Shown one piece after another: positions 44,230 to 56,300 of a stretch of 64,000 nt of DNA. Where the stretch lies: contig JALIGW010000010.1 of NCBI GenBank assembly GCA_023053685.1, positions 12,694,919 to 12,758,918 of the forward strand, given 5' to 3'. The translations under genes were made by a program, and so were the position numbers. Within the stretch, counting starts at the first letter, position 1. Each line of letters begins with the position of its first letter. This DNA is from Diadophis punctatus similis (Eukaryota > Chordata > Lepidosauria > Squamata > Dipsadidae). Below the pieces are notes generated by a model. It saw nothing but the letters and a program-made list of their open reading frames with translations. It made no database searches and was not told the origin of the DNA.

Positions 44230-44239
44230 GCCCAGTGAC

Positions 44240-46104
44240 GCCCCAATCAGGGGCAGGCTAGCCAAGTTTTGGCAGGCCTGGGAGCGTTCAACTCAGGACT
44301 CTTGGATACGAAACACCGTGCACAGGGGACTAAAGTTGGATTTTCTATCATTTCCCCCTAGATTTTTCATCAAGTGTTCCGTTTCTTTCATTTATTCCAA
44401 ACGCAAACTAATGGAGGAAGCAATTAAACATCTAGCCTCCATCAGGGCCATACAGCCAGTGCCCCCTTCCCAATAGGGGCAGGGCTTCTACTCGATACTT
44501 TTTGTGGTCCCTAAGCCATCAGGGGGGTGGAGAGCCATTTGGGACCTAAAAAGATTGAACTAGTACCTAGTTTATAAACGCTTTAAAATGCACTCCTTGT
44601 CCTCCATCCTTTCTTTAATACGGCAGGGGGACTACATGGCATCCCTGGACCTAACGGAGGCATATCTCCATGTCCCTATTTACAAGCCCCACAGACGCTT
44701 CTTGCGTTTTTGTTATGGCAGGCAGCATTATCAGTACAGGGCCCTTGCCTTTGGGCTTTCATCAGCACCCAGGGTATTTACCAAGATAATGGCGGCTCTA
44801 GCAGCCAGCCTACGCACCAGGTCAGTCCGCATCCATTGTTATCTGGATGATATTCTGGTGCATGCAGCCTCCAGGGCCCTAGCTCAACAGAACATAGACA
44901 TTATCATAGAGACACTTCAGAACCACGGTTTCCCCATTAACAAGGAAAAGAGCCATCTCCGTCCGTCTACGTCCATTCAACACCTAGGTGCTGTTAGCAA
45001 TTCCTTAGACTGCAGTTTGCCTCTCGCCAGAGCGGCAGGACAGTATTAAGCAGTTAGTCTCTCAGAAACTGGGGGAACAGAAACCTTCCCTTGAATCCGT
45101 CCTCTCTGCTAGGGAAGATGGTCTCCTGCATAGCAATCACACCGTGGGCTCATCTGCATGCGAGGGAACTCCAATGGTTTCTCCTACCTTTCCAGAAAGC
45201 GGGGCAGGGCTCCTCCTCTATGAAGGTTCAACTCCCCCCACAGGTTCGAAGATCGCTCACCTGGTGGACTTCCTCAGCAATATCTGAAGGCACCTCATTC
45301 AGAATCGCCCACAGAAGGACAGTGACAACCGATGCAAGCCTGACAGGCTGGGGAGCCCACTCAGAAGGAGTCATGGCACAAGGTCAGTGGTCAACAAGGG
45401 AGGCCACCCACTCCATCAACTGGTTGGAGTTGAGAGCGGTGTACCTGGCCCTAAAGCACTTTCAGCCCCTGGTTTCGGGGTCCGACATTATAGTCCTCAC
45501 AGACGTGTCCATGAAAGCGCACATCAATCGGCAGGGGGGCAACAAGTCCAGGTCCCTCCAGGCTGAGGCCATGAGACTGGGCTTGTGGGCGAAGAAACAT
45601 CTGTGGTCGCTCACGCCAGACCACATATCGGGGATACACAATACACAAGCGGACTGGCTCAGCCGCACACAAATAGATCAGGCGGAGTGGAGCCTACATC
45701 CCAACATTTTTCATCAAATAACTCAGAGATTCGGTCGCCCACTGGTGGATCTCTTCGCGACTTCAGCCAATGCTCGTCTACCGAGGTTCTTCTGGTTTCT
45801 GTCGCCGGGGGCGGAACAGGTGAACGCCCTCCGGAGTCCATGGCCTCAGGGTCTCCTATATGCGTTCCCCCCACTTCCGGTGATGTCGGAGCTCATCCAC
45901 AAGATCCTAATGGAGCGAGCAGAGATAATCCTTGTAGCCCCCTTCTGGCCTTGGAGAGGGTGGTTTGCAGACCTCAGGGATCTTTTGGTTGCCCGACCTT
46001 GGCGCTTGCCTGCACCGGAAGACTTGTCACAGGGGAGCATCCTGCACCCAGACCCGGCTTGGTTACAACTGACTGCATGGAAATTGAGCGGCGTGACTTA
46101 CTGA
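44240..46104 (+). pseudogene. DIRS reverse transcriptase-RNase H
   Basis: RT blocks are GDYMASLDLTEAYLHVPI, FCYGRQHYQYRALAFGLS and the catalytic CYLDDILVHA. RNase H blocks are VTTDASLTGWGAHSEG and NWLELRAVYLAL, then ISGIHNTQADWLSR. The C-terminal block, ending in LVAPFWPWRGWFADL, is the conserved DIRS module after RNase H. Stops interrupt the frame near 44475, 44563 and 45048. The RNase H part (45091-46104) is open for 337 codons. Confidence 0.88.
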
Positions 46105-46302
46105 GCCAGGACTACGATCAGGATGTCGTGCTCATCATGCAGGCAAGCCGTCGCCCCTCCACAAACCGCATTTATTTGGCGACATGGAAGGCCTTCTGCG
46201 CGTGGTGCAGCAGGGAAGGTCTCTCACCAGTGTGCGTTCCACTTCCCAAGGTGCTGAGTTTCCTAAAACATGGGCTCAATAGGGGCCTAGCGCCTAACAC
46301 GC
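46070..46302 (+). pseudogene. DIRS tyrosine recombinase, N-terminal part only
   Basis: Encodes the SAM-like core-binding part (ASRRPSTNRIYLATWKAF, CAWCSREGLSPVCVPL, FLKHGLNRGLAPNTLQ). The catalytic half with the R..HxxR..Y residues is absent, and the frame runs straight into the right terminal repeat. It overlaps the end of the RNase H frame. Confidence 0.8.
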
Positions 46303-46380
46303 TACAGGTTATTCAAATTGACTGGCTCGGTTCTCAAGCTGATTGGTCGAGGTCTACCCATACTGAAGGCTGGTTCCACC
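46303..46380 (+). repeat. DIRS right terminal repeat
   Basis: Inverted partner of 41468-41544, joined directly to truncated recombinase sequence. Confidence 0.88.
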
Positions 46381-46439
46381 GGATGAGAAGAGGCGTTCAG
46401 GTAAGACAACAATGCCTATTTTAGTATTTTTATTGCACA

Positions 46440-46855
46440 GTATGAAGGGAAGAAGGGACATATACAGCATTTACAGTGAAATAACTTTATACTGTATATG
46501 GCAACTCCAGAATTCTAAAACATGTTACACAGTACTATGAAGAGCTCCATGTATTTGGAATTCCATGAGAAGACAATCCCTTTCTCTAGCATATTTCACC
46601 CTGTCAAATTCATGTGAGCGTCTTATGTAACACAGAGCTACCTAAGCAAACACTCCCAACTTGGTCCAAAAAAGTTTTCTGAGGTCAGAATGCAGTTCTT
46701 TTCCACCCTTATGAGCCTTTAAACTGGACATGTTAAAATATTGCAAGAGTGATCCATACTATGGAGTGCATTCATATGACAAGTTAAATCTCCTCGAATA
46801 TCTTTGTCCATATTGAGGTGATCTTATGATCGTGATTTTAATTGTTTTTCTTAAA
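46440..46855. other. No feature recognised
   Basis: AT-rich, no frame or repeat end identified. Confidence 0.5.
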
Positions 46856-46861
46856 TTTTAT

Positions 46862-46967
46862 GAAATTTTGTTTATTCTTGTATTTCTCTTTGTTGTACGC
46901 CGCCCTGAGTCCTTCGGGAGTTGGGTGGCATATAAGAATAACAAAATAAATAAAATAAATAAATAAG
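46862..46967 (+). mobile_element. L2 3' tail fragment
   Basis: TTGTACGCCGCCCTGAGTCC, TTCGGGAGTTGGGTGGCATA and an AAATA-repeat tail match the 3' ends of the L2 copies at 17300 and 60620. No coding part remains. Confidence 0.8.
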
Positions 46968-47182
46968 CTGTCAGATTTTCTTTAGAATGCAATCTTCTAT
47001 GAATATTCCTCTTCTTGGGTATACAGAGGTAAATGTGAACACCTCTGAAATACTGGCAAGCTTTAGGGGACAAATATTAAAGAGGGATTTTTGTTACTAA
47101 CCTTGATAGCTGCCAGACACGTTTGGTTACTAATAGTTAAATGGTTAAGTTTTGATCCTTAATCACATGAGAATTCAACATT

Positions 47183-47372
47183 GAGGAATAGCAAAATGTG
47201 ACAATAGCAGGTAAGATAGCTCAATGGATCACTTTAGGTAAATAAAAGCTTGATACAGGCAATCCCCAAGTTACGACAGTTCACTTAGTGACTGTTCGAA
47301 GTTATGACCTAACCCCCCCCACTCAAGTACGTACAACACAGTACTGAAATTATGAATATTGCAGCACCAAGA
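47183..47372 (+). repeat. 190-bp direct repeat, copy 1
   Basis: Nearly identical to 49149-49337. It spans both the flank and the first 117 bases of the TA-flanked element that starts at 47256, so it was copied as a DNA block and not by transposition. Confidence 0.88.
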
Positions 47373-48271
47373 CAGTTGTTCACACTTACAAATGACCCGA
47401 GGCTCTGCAATGTTCGCCCTGCCTATTCTCCCCCCGCCCCAGGTCTTTACAGGCACTAGGCCTGTGGATACACACCTTGCGAAGATCCAGGGAGCCTCCA
47501 GTTTCTTGGCCTGTTCGGTGCTTCAGGCCTTCGGTGCATTTGCAGAGAATAGTGGTCTAAAGTACTGCAAGACCAGTAGCGTGAGATCTCACGCTACTGT
47601 AGGCCTCTGGTTCTCTGCAAATGGAGGCCTAGATGAGACCTGCATCAAAAGGCTTTGCAAATGGAGGGAAGACCTGAAGCACTAAAGCCTTTTGCCGTAT
47701 TTGCAAAAATCCGGGCCTCCGTTCTCGTCGGCAAAGGGCTCAAGCTCTTTGCTGGCAAGAACAGAGGCTGGGACGGCCATATGCATCCCTCCAGGCCTCC
47801 GTTTTCACCGGCAAAGGGTCTTTGCCAGCAAGAAATGGAGACACGAAGGGATAGGTGCGCCCTTCCCAGCCTCCGTTCTTGTCGGCAAAAGGTTTTTGCC
47901 GACAAGCCATAATCTCTCATCCCTGTAGGCCTTGGCAAGCCTTTGCTCAAGGTAAAACCGCGGCATAGGATGAAGAGAAGCAGCTCCATTGATCATTGAG
48001 AACTGACTAGGGTAAGTGACCTGGTCAGGCAGGATGGAGGGGAGGGAAGCATGAGATGTCTGAGTGGGTCAGAGAAAGCAATAGACCCCCCATGGCCTTC
48101 CCTACCCTGAGATACCTCATGTGCACTTAATGACCCATGCATTCGATTAGCGAATGTGTGGGCAAAAGCCAGGAGTGATCATGTTTAAGTTACGTGATTC
48201 ACTCCTATGAATCTTTGGGTTACAAATGTAATTTGCAGGCTCCATTACATTCGTAACTCGAGGACTACCTG
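47256..48271. mobile_element. TA-flanked non-autonomous DNA transposon
   Basis: Termini CAGGCAATCCCCAAGTTACG and CGAGGACTACCTG are inverted and imperfect, with TA at both edges (47254-47255, 48272-48273). The middle is GC-rich with repeated CTCCGTTCT(C/T)GTCGGCAAA and GGCCTCC motifs. It has no transposase frame. The terminal CAGGTAGTCCTCGA type and TA duplication suggest a Tc1/mariner (Tigger-like) origin, tentative. Confidence 0.65.
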
Positions 48272-48284
48272 TACTTTGAACTTG

Positions 48285-49147
48285 TTGACTTTTTTTTTTA
48301 ATTAATTTTTCAACTTTTTAAACTTTAAAACCTCAATTACAATTTTACAGCAGTCTGGTATCAGTAACAATCCTGTTTACAATTTTTTCAGTTTGTGGCA
48401 TTATTTTATACATCATGTGATTATTTATATACATATATATATAAATACATAATACATTTAACTTTTAACATTATTTGTTATGTTCTTAGGTATATATAGT
48501 TTTTCATTTTAATATAATTCTTATTTACTCTTTATGCATTAATTTTACATCTAGGTTCTAACCAATTATTCCACATATTCCAGATCTTATAGTACTCTGT
48601 TTCCTCTCTATTTTTTAATTCCATGGTTAATTTATCCATTTCTGCACAGTCGAGCACCTTTTTTATTATCATTGCGTTTGAAGGAGTGTTTTCTTGTTTC
48701 CAGTTCTGAGCAATTGTGATTCTGGCTGTGGTTATTATATGAAGTATGGTATATTGAATCTTTACATTTGTCTTTATATTACCCAATAAAAACAACTCTG
48801 GTTTAATTTCAATTTTTTGTTCCGTAATTTCTTCTAACCATTTTTTAATTTTCGTCCAGTATTTCTTGGCTTTTGGGCAAGTCCACCACATATGATAAAA
48901 TGTCCTTTGTTCATGATTATATCTCCAACAATTCACCAACCTATTTGGAAACATTTTAGCCAGTCTTGCCGGGGGTAAATGCCAACGATAAAACATTTTG
49001 TACATATTTTATTTGTACACTGCTGACATCGTTAATTTGTAACTTTCCTCCCATAACTTTTCCCAGTGTTCCAATTCAATGTTGTATCCAAAATTTTTGG
49101 CCCAAATTATCATAGTCTCTTTTACTGTTTCCTCCTCCATTTTAAAT
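48285..49147 (-). mobile_element. L1 LINE 3' fragment
   Basis: Minus-strand 5'-truncated L1. A T run at 48289-48300 is its poly(A) tail, followed upstream by a 3' UTR and the end of ORF2. Confidence 0.85.
48532..49005 (-). pseudogene. L1 ORF2 C-terminal fragment
   Basis: MYKMFYRWHLPPARLAK, a Cys/His block (CWRYNHEQRTFYHMWWTCP), FLLGNIK and CAEMDKLTMELKN match the end of ORF2 in the full-length L1 at 26490-26960. Further sequence up to 49147 encodes more of ORF2 with a stop and a frame change. The first Cys of the CxxC pair is kept and the second is N here. Confidence 0.9.
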
Positions 49148-49148
49148 T

Positions 49149-49337
49149 TTAAGGAATAGCAAAATGTGAAAATAGCAGGTAAGATAGCTCAATGGATCAC
49201 TTTAGGCAAATAAAAGCTTGATACAGGTAATACCCAAGTTACAACAGTTCACTTAGTGACTGCTTTAAGTTATGACCTAACCCCCCCCCCCTCAAGTACG
49301 TACAACAGTACTGAAATTACGAATATTGCAGCACCAC
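49149..49337 (+). repeat. 190-bp direct repeat, copy 2
   Basis: Partner of 47183-47372. It begins right where the L1 fragment ends and stops inside the TA-flanked element sequence. Confidence 0.88.
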
Positions 49338-49799
49338 TCTTTATTTTTATTTTAATCATCACAATATATTTTGGTGTTTTATGTTTTCTTCATTTATAAT
49401 CATTGTCATTTCTTCCTGCTGGCATTATTCTTATTTTTATTTCATTATTAAAAATAAATTAAAAAGCATATAAAAGGAGCTATTTCTTCTCTCATATTAT
49501 ACCAATGAGCTAATATTTGATTATATTCAATAAATGTGCATTAACCAGTTTTTTCTTCTCTTAGAAAAGGAAAATGCTTTCTAACCAAAAAAAAGATCTA
49601 TTCTAACAAAATAAAAATACCACTACCTAACAGTGACATATAACTTCCATTTATGTTAACAGGATTAATGAATTTAAAAACAGACTAATTTCTGTGGAAT
49701 GAGTAAAGTACCAGTGAAGCACTTGATTGAGGACAATTTCAATTTCAGGGGAGAGAGCCAAGATGCAAAGATCCTGATGCTGGTAGGCAGAGGCAGAAT
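49338..49799. other. No feature recognised
   Basis: AT-rich sequence without frames or repeat ends that I can name. Confidence 0.5.
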
Positions 49800-49879
49800 T
49801 TCTTTTTTCCTTGTTTTCCTCCCCCAAAACTAAGGTGCGTCTTATACTCCGGTGCGTCTTATACTCTGAAAAATACGGT
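49800..49879 (-). mobile_element. Terminus of the TA-flanked (CCGTATTTTTC) family
   Basis: Reverse complement of the left end of the 7984-9583 element, with the doubled GGTGCGTCTTATACTCC block and the AAAAATACGG end next to TA. Confidence 0.75.
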
Positions 49880-50213
49880 AATATGTGATTTCTTTGCAAT
49901 GCAATTTCTCAAAACTTTGAATGTCTCATTTCTTTCTGAGAAATGTTCTGGTAGATGTAGATACTCTACACGGATGTATTGGAATCCAGACATTTATTTT
50001 TTAAAACATCTGAAATACATTAGTGTCTTAGCAAGGGTAGACTGGGAAGAGAGGGGGGCAAAAATATATCCAATGCAATCAGTCTCTTGTGATATAGAAT
50101 AGAAATCACCAAAAATGTAGAGTGCTCGCTAATGGGTAAACTGTTTTAAATTAAAAAGCATTGTGCAGTTTTTTTCTCTTCCTTTTTTTAAGTATCAAAA
50201 AAAGTAAAAAGAT

Positions 50214-50337
50214 TGAGGGTGTCAAACTTGCATCGTCACATCATTGTCAAATGACATTGCGACTTCCCCCCCTCCTTTGCTAAACTGGGTGGGCATGGCC
50301 AGCACGTGACACATCTGGCCTGCGGGCTTGACACCCC
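50214..50337. mobile_element. Short hAT-like MITE
   Basis: Ends GAGGGTGTCAAACTTGC and GGGCTTGACACCCCTG form an inverted repeat of the CAGGGGTGTCAAACT type, with GGGTGGGCATGGCCAGCACG inside. No clear target duplication. Confidence 0.6.
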
Positions 50338-50534
50338 TGCTTTAAAATGTATATTTGTGTTGAAGGATTGTACAGTAAAAGTCTCATTTGGGAATGGTGG
50401 TCCCCACACGAATGGCAGCCCCAAGCAATGTTGGAGGGCTGGGGCTGATATGTGGCCCCCTCTACCACGGAGATGGTGTCTAAAACAAGGAACAGTAATT
50501 AGCAGTTTGAGATGACAGAAGCTTGTCCAGGTAC

Positions 50535-51062
50535 TGACAATGGTACCTGGCAACGAGCCGTGGGGCGGTTACATCTCTCTCCCAAACCCATGAAGCGTCT
50601 GACCATGGATACCCTTTCCACAAAATGAGGTATTGTAGGGACCCTTGATATAGCCTGGTATCTAATATTTCTTCTATCTCATATTGTTGGCCACCGTCAA
50701 TGGGAGGTGATAGTATGACTGGGACCCCCCGATCTGATTTAGCTTTACAGGTCTTAGCAGGCTACAATGAAAAACAGGATGGGTCTTCCCTAGTAATGAG
50801 GGCAGTCGTAGCCTGACCGTTACTGGATTTATAACTTGTTCAATAGTAATTTGGCCTATATACTTGGGTCCCAGTTTCTTACTAGGAAGAGTTAACTTCA
50901 AGTACTTGGTTGATAGGTAGACCTCTGACCAACTTGGAAGGGTGGATAAGGCTGTCGTTTCCTATCCACTTGTTCCTTATATTGTCTATTAGGTTGTTTA
51001 ATAGATGCAGATGTAACATTGCACAATGATTAATGCAGAGACCATGAAAGAGGATTGGGTTA
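50535..51062 (-). pseudogene. Ty3/gypsy (chromovirus) integrase C terminus and chromodomain
   Basis: Minus-strand fragments read KQPNRQYKEQVDRKRQPY and FQVGQRS, then KLTLPSKKLGPKYIGQI and PVFHCSLLRPVKLN, the integrase C-terminal GPY/F-type region. A chromodomain follows: YEIEEILDTRL, LQYLILWKGYPW and ASWVWERDV, with the aromatic cage positions Y, W and W visible. The rest of the element is missing and the frame is broken near 50900. This is the only gypsy-type sequence in the window. Confidence 0.82.
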
Positions 51063-51194
51063 TTCATGTGAAAGAATTGCAGTAAGAAACATAGAATCTG
51101 GGCTGGAACATAAGTTGCTGAGATTTGTTCTTTGCTACATATGTTTCAAAGTTTAATATAGACTGTGTGCTGTGAGGAATCCTCATTTTATGTA

Positions 51195-51904
51195 TTACGC
51201 AATAGTAATATTGCACGCGCCGTTTTTGGAATCGGGGAGGGGATCTGCTGCCTGAAACACGAGGATCGTGGAGGAAAGCGTTTTCAGGTGGCAGTGCCTG
51301 CCGCACACACTGTTTTTGGAATCGGGGAGGGGATCTGCAATCTGAAAACACTTTCCTCCACGATCCTCACATTTAAGGTGGTGAAGCCACTCCCCAATTC
51401 CAAAAACAGTGCTTGTGACAGGCGCTGCCACCTCGCGTTTCAGGCGGCAGATCTGACCAGGAGAAAAGAGAAGGCGAGTCTGCAGAGAAGGAGGGCGCGC
51501 GGCTCTGCGATGTGCATCGGGGAACCTGGGAGCAAACCATTTTCAGGCAGCAGTGTGCGCTGGAACTGCCCCCCGCCTGAAACACGATGCACTTTTTGGG
51601 CCTCCGCACGGACCGTTTTTGGAATTAGGGAGGGGATTGTGGCTTTCAATGCAGTTCCCCGGGCTGCTTCAGGAATCAGGCTCCGACCGAGGCAGCAAAG
51701 GCGCAGGGGCTTGCCAGGAAGCCCAGCAGCGTGTTTACGAGATGGCAGGTCCAGGAAGACTGACGTGCTGCCTCTCTATTGGGCCTTGCTGCGAGAAAGC
51801 CAGGCTTTCAATGCACTTCCCCGGGCCACTTCGGGAATCAGGCTCCATGTGGAAGTGAGGATCCCTGCCACCTGGAACCACCCAAAAATGCAATGCGCAG
51901 AGCG
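51195..51904. repeat. GC-rich block with repeated TTTTTGGAAT motifs
   Basis: TTTTTGGAATCGGGGAGGGG recurs near 51225, 51315 and (variant) 51615, with an inverted copy near 51385-51410; CCTGAAACACGA also recurs. It precedes the right terminus of a TA-flanked element, so it is probably that element's passenger. No coding motif recognised. Confidence 0.6.
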
Positions 51905-51996
51905 GGTGGGCGGGGCTACATTCGGAGTAGAAGACGCACCCAGATTTTCACCCTCTTTTGGGGGGGGGGAAAGGTGCGTCTTATACTCCCAAAAAT
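51905..51996 (+). mobile_element. Right terminus of the TA-flanked (CCGTATTTTTC) family
   Basis: Matches 9498-9583: GACGCACCCAGATTTTCACC, CTCTTTTGGGGGG and GGTGCGTCTTATACTCC, with a decayed end. The matching left end is not seen near 51190. Confidence 0.75.
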
Positions 51997-52525
51997 ACTG
52001 CATATACACCACTTGCCTTCCGTTAGTAAAATCGGATAGAACCAATCAAGATGTCTTTGAGAATCCAACATTTCTCTTTCTCGATGGAATTCAATAAAAC
52101 CTTGATTTAGTGGACTTTGAATATAATTGACTACATTTATACCTTCCACCTCCACTTCCCCCAAAATAACATCAATTGCAACCAAAATACTCTAGACCAG
52201 TGGTTCCCAACCTTTCTAATACCGCAACCCCTTAATATAGTTCCTCATGTTGTGGTGACCCCCAACCATAAAATTATTTTCGTTGCTACTTCATAACTGT
52301 AATTTTGCTACTGTTATGAATCGTAATGTAAATAATATGCAGGATGTATTTTCATTGTTACAAATTGAACATAATTAAAGCATAGCGATTAATCACAAAA
52401 ACAATATGTAATTATGCCAGATCAGAAATTCTCGGGCCAGTCTTTGCAAGAGCACAAGGAATATCATCTTCCACAACAAGTCTACTTCTGTATTTAGACT
52501 TGATAACCAACAAGTGTACAGCAAT

Positions 52526-52638
52526 ATTTCTCAATCTCAGCAACTTTTAAGGTGCCTGGACTTCAACTCCCAGAATTCAAAGCAAAGGGAATTTTGGGAG
52601 TTGAAGTCCAGGTATATTCAAGTTGTTGAGGTTAAGAA
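52526..52638. repeat. Single fold-back unit
   Basis: Arms TGGACTTCAACTCCCAGAAT and ATTTTGGGAGTTGAAGTCCA around AAAGCAAAGGG, with outer arms TTTCTCAATCTCAGCAAC and TTGTTGAGGTTAAGAAA. Same core as 8177-8605. Confidence 0.85.
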
Positions 52639-52917
52639 ATTGTGGCCTGCAGTGTCGAAAAACTAGAAATCAGATAAGCTTCCAGCAAAGTAATCCCTGT
52701 TTAGTAGCTTTCTCCCAGGACTCCAAAGTTTCAGGAGGCAAACGGGGCAAAAAAACCCATGATTGATCCAAAAACATTGCCAGGGTCCCCAAAGCCAATT
52801 TCCTCTTTTAAGCTCTTTCTTCTTAAAACTTCCTCCCCCATGGGGCCTGCTCACCCACCCTTCCCCAAACCCCTGCAAAGACAACGATTTTAATTTGCAA
52901 GGCTCTTTTTTCAACAG

Positions 52918-53268
52918 TTTTTCTTTCTTACTTTCCCTCTTTTTTTCTCTTCCTTCCTTCCTTCCTTCCTCCCAACCTTCCTCTTCTTTCTTTCTTTCTC
53001 TTTCCCTCTCGCTTTTTTCTCTTCCTTCCTCCCTCCCTCCCAACCTTCCTCTTCTTTCTTTCTTTCTTTTTCTTTCTTTCCCTCTCACTTTTTTCTTCCT
53101 TGCTTCCTTCCTTCCACCCTCCCACCTAACATTCTTCTTCTTCCTCTTCTTCCTCTCCTTCCCTTCCTTCCTTCCATCTCTGGTCTTCCTTCCTTCCTTC
53201 CTTCCTTCCTTCCTTCCTTCCTTCCTTCCTTCCTTCCTTCCTTCCCTTTTCTCTTCTTCCCTCTCCTA
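52918..53268 (+). repeat. Pyrimidine tract, (CTTC)n/(TTCC)n
   Basis: About 350 bases almost wholly of C and T, including an uninterrupted (TTCC)n run near 53184-53243. Its open frames are low-complexity by-products. Confidence 0.95.
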
Positions 53269-53399
53269 GCCCTCAGCACCGCAAGATCCGCGCGTGCCAA
53301 ACTCTCTGGCAACCCGGACAAATAAGCACATTGTGGTTATTCAGTCACTCGAACTTGGCAATATATCATCTATTTCCATCTGTTATCCAGTGACTTCTG

Positions 53400-56300
53400 G
53401 CTTGAGGGGAAAGAGATGGTAGGCGGGCTGGAGCTACTGAGGCTAGTCCGATGGAAACTTATTCTCATCAGCAGGCTGGAACGGAGTTTTGCTCACCAGA
53501 ACTTCTTATCATCTACCATTGTGAGAGAATGGATGGGTCGGCTTTCCTGCCTGCAGACACGTAATCTGACTGCCCCTTCATTGTGGGAGAATGTAGGGGC
53601 CCAAACCTCAACCTCCTTGCTTTCAACATCTTTTTACATCTTCAACCCCTCGAAATATGACTTTTATGGATCTGGAGCCCCCTCTCCTCACCCCACCATT
53701 TATGTGAAGGGCTACTCTCCAAGGGAACTGCTTGCACTGCGAGATGCCCCCCCCTCGCGGCGATGGCCCCCTGTATTATCAAGGGCCTTCTTCGATGACG
53801 GGCTTTGGAGCCCTGAGAGATGGCATGCAACAAAAAGGGGTTTAAGAGGTTTTTTATTTAAATTAATGTATAAATATGTTTTAAGGGGAATTGGGAATAC
53901 AACCAAGGGCGATTGGGGGGGAAATCCTCCTAGGCTGGCGCATAGCCTGGCAGGGGGTAACGAGCGAGAGGATGTTGGGCGAGGGATTGGGGAGCAGTCT
54001 ATGGAAAATGGACATTTGAATGAGGGTTGTGCCATCAGCACGGTGATGGGAAGGGGCAGATATGGAATCGGGAGCAAGAGACCATATCATGTATGGGGTG
54101 TGTGCACTCGCTGCTTAAAAGCGACTGCGCGTCCCGGTCTCTACAGCTCACCCCGGATACTGGGTGGCTTAGATACTCAGGACCCAAGTCTTCGGCTGAT
54201 GCTATGCAATTCCAGGTCCATGGTAAATAAAGGCCCCCTCATTCACGATCTTATTGTTGAGGGGGAATGGACCTGGCGGGTATCACGGAGACCTGGTTGG
54301 GGCCGGAGGGAGGTGTCCCTCTGGTGGAGATTTGCCCACCAGGTTTCAGAGCATTCCATCAGCCGAGGGCTCAGGGGAGGGGCGGGGGGTGGCGGTTGTT
54401 ATTAATGAGGGTCTTGGGCCAAGGGAGACCACTGTGCCACAGATAGCTGGCTGTGAGTCCCTCCTTGTGAAATGGGGCCATGGGGTTCAGAAGGGCTTGC
54501 TGCTTACGTACCTGGCTCCCTGCCACGTAGCAGCTGCCCTGCCTGAGCTGCTCGACATGATAGCCACGGTGGCGGTTGACACACCCAGGGTTTTGGTCAT
54601 GGGAGATTTCAACCTGCCATCCGTTGGTGAAACATCTGAGTTGGCTCGGGAGTTCTTGGCTTCCATGACGGCCATGGACCTAACCCAGTTAGTTCATGGC
54701 CCCACACATGAGGGAGGACACACTCTAGACTTGATTTTTGTCTCTGGCCAGTGGTTGAGTGGTCTTGATATAGGGGATGTAGTCATTAAACCCTTGTCAT
54801 GGTCAGATCACTCACTCCTTCACCTAGACCTCCATACCGCTTCCCCACGCCGCAGGGAGGTGGAACCAGTTAGATGGGTCCGCCCCAGGCGCCTGATGGA
54901 CCCGGACAGGTTCCAGACGGAGCTTGGGCCACTTCCTGATGATCTAGCCCTCAACTCGGCCGAGGACCTGGTTGCCGCCTGGGACAGGGCGGCCGGTGGG
55001 GCCTTGGACCGAGTTGTGCCTTTGCGGCCTCTGACTCGGCTCCGATCCCGCTCAGCTCCCTGGTTTACTGAGGAGCTGAGGGAGATGAAGCGCCAGAAAA
55101 GACGCCTAGAGAGCGGTTGGAGGGCCAGTCTCTCTGAATCTGATCGAACACTGGTAAGGTCGCATATTAAGACCTACCTAGTGGCTATAAAAGCGGAGAA
55201 ATCGAAGTATTTTTCCGCTCTTATCGCGTCATCAGAGAATCGTCCAACAGCCCTGTTCAGGGTGACCCGTTCCTTACTCCATCAAGAAGCGCAGGAGGAT
55301 CCCCTGGAAGGCAGGGCTGAGGACTTTGGACGATATCTGCATGACAAAATCGTTCAGATTCAGGGGGAACTGGACTCCAACTGGGTGGATACGGACACGG
55401 TGACAGGGAGTAGTCTTGAGAACGTTATCTGGGAAGAGTTTGACTCGGTGACCCCTGAGGATGTGGACAAGATTCTGGGGATGCTCAGTGCAGCCACATG
55501 TTTATTGGACCCGTGTCCCTCCTGGTTAGTGCTGGCTACCCGGGAGGTTACACGAGGCTGGCTCCAGGGAATTAACGCTTCTTTGAGGTAACGCTACTTC
55601 CCCACGGCTTTGAAAGAAGCGGTGGTGAGGCCTCTCCTCAAGAAGCCCTCCCTGGACCCAGCAATTTTAGCTAACTATCGCCCTGTCTCCAACCTTCGCT
55701 TTGTGGCGAAGGTTGTTGAGAGTGTGGTCGCACGACAGTTTCCCCAGTACTTGGAGGAATCATCATACCTAGATCTGTTCCAGTCGGGTTTCAGGGCCGG
55801 GCACAGCACGGAAACGGCATTGGTCGCATTGGCTGATGATCTCTGGAGGGCTCGGGACAGGGGTTGTTCCTCTGTCCTGGTCCTATTAGACCTCTCGGCG
55901 GCTTTTGATACCATCGACCATGGTATCATGCTGCACCGGCTGGAAGAGTTAGGGATAGGGGGCACCAATTTTCGTTGGTTCTCCTCCTTTCTCTCCAACC
56001 GGTCGCAGTTTGTATTGGCAGGGGGGCAGAGGTCGTCCTCGAGGCCTCTTACATATGGAGTGCCCCAGGGGTCGATTCTCTCGCCCCTTCTGTTCAACAT
56101 CTATGTGAAGCCGCTGGGTGAGATCATCCGTGGCTTTGGGGTGAAGTACCATCAGTACGCCGATGATACACAGCTGTACATGTCCACCCCAGGCCACCCC
56201 AATGATGCCCTTGAAGTGATGTCCCGGTGCCTGGAAGCTGTGCGGATCTGGACGGGGAGAAACCGACTCAGGCTCAACCCTTCCAAGACGGAGTGGCTGT

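Larger units (their letters stand above)
41468..46380 (+). mobile_element. DIRS-like tyrosine-recombinase retrotransposon, 3' deleted
   Basis: The element is bounded by inverted repeats of about 77 bp (41468-41544 and 46303-46380, core GGTAGACCTCGACCAATCAG on the left). Inside are a GC-rich leader, gag, RT-RNase H and the start of a tyrosine recombinase. Inverted ends, an RNase H linked to a methylase-like tail and a recombinase instead of an integrase define the DIRS order. The recombinase is cut off directly at the right repeat, so the copy cannot circularise or integrate itself. Confidence 0.88.

Noticed and set aside
52663..53321. K/E/R-rich and S/F/L-rich frames
   Set aside because: Same cause, pyrimidine tract inside the SPIN-like element.
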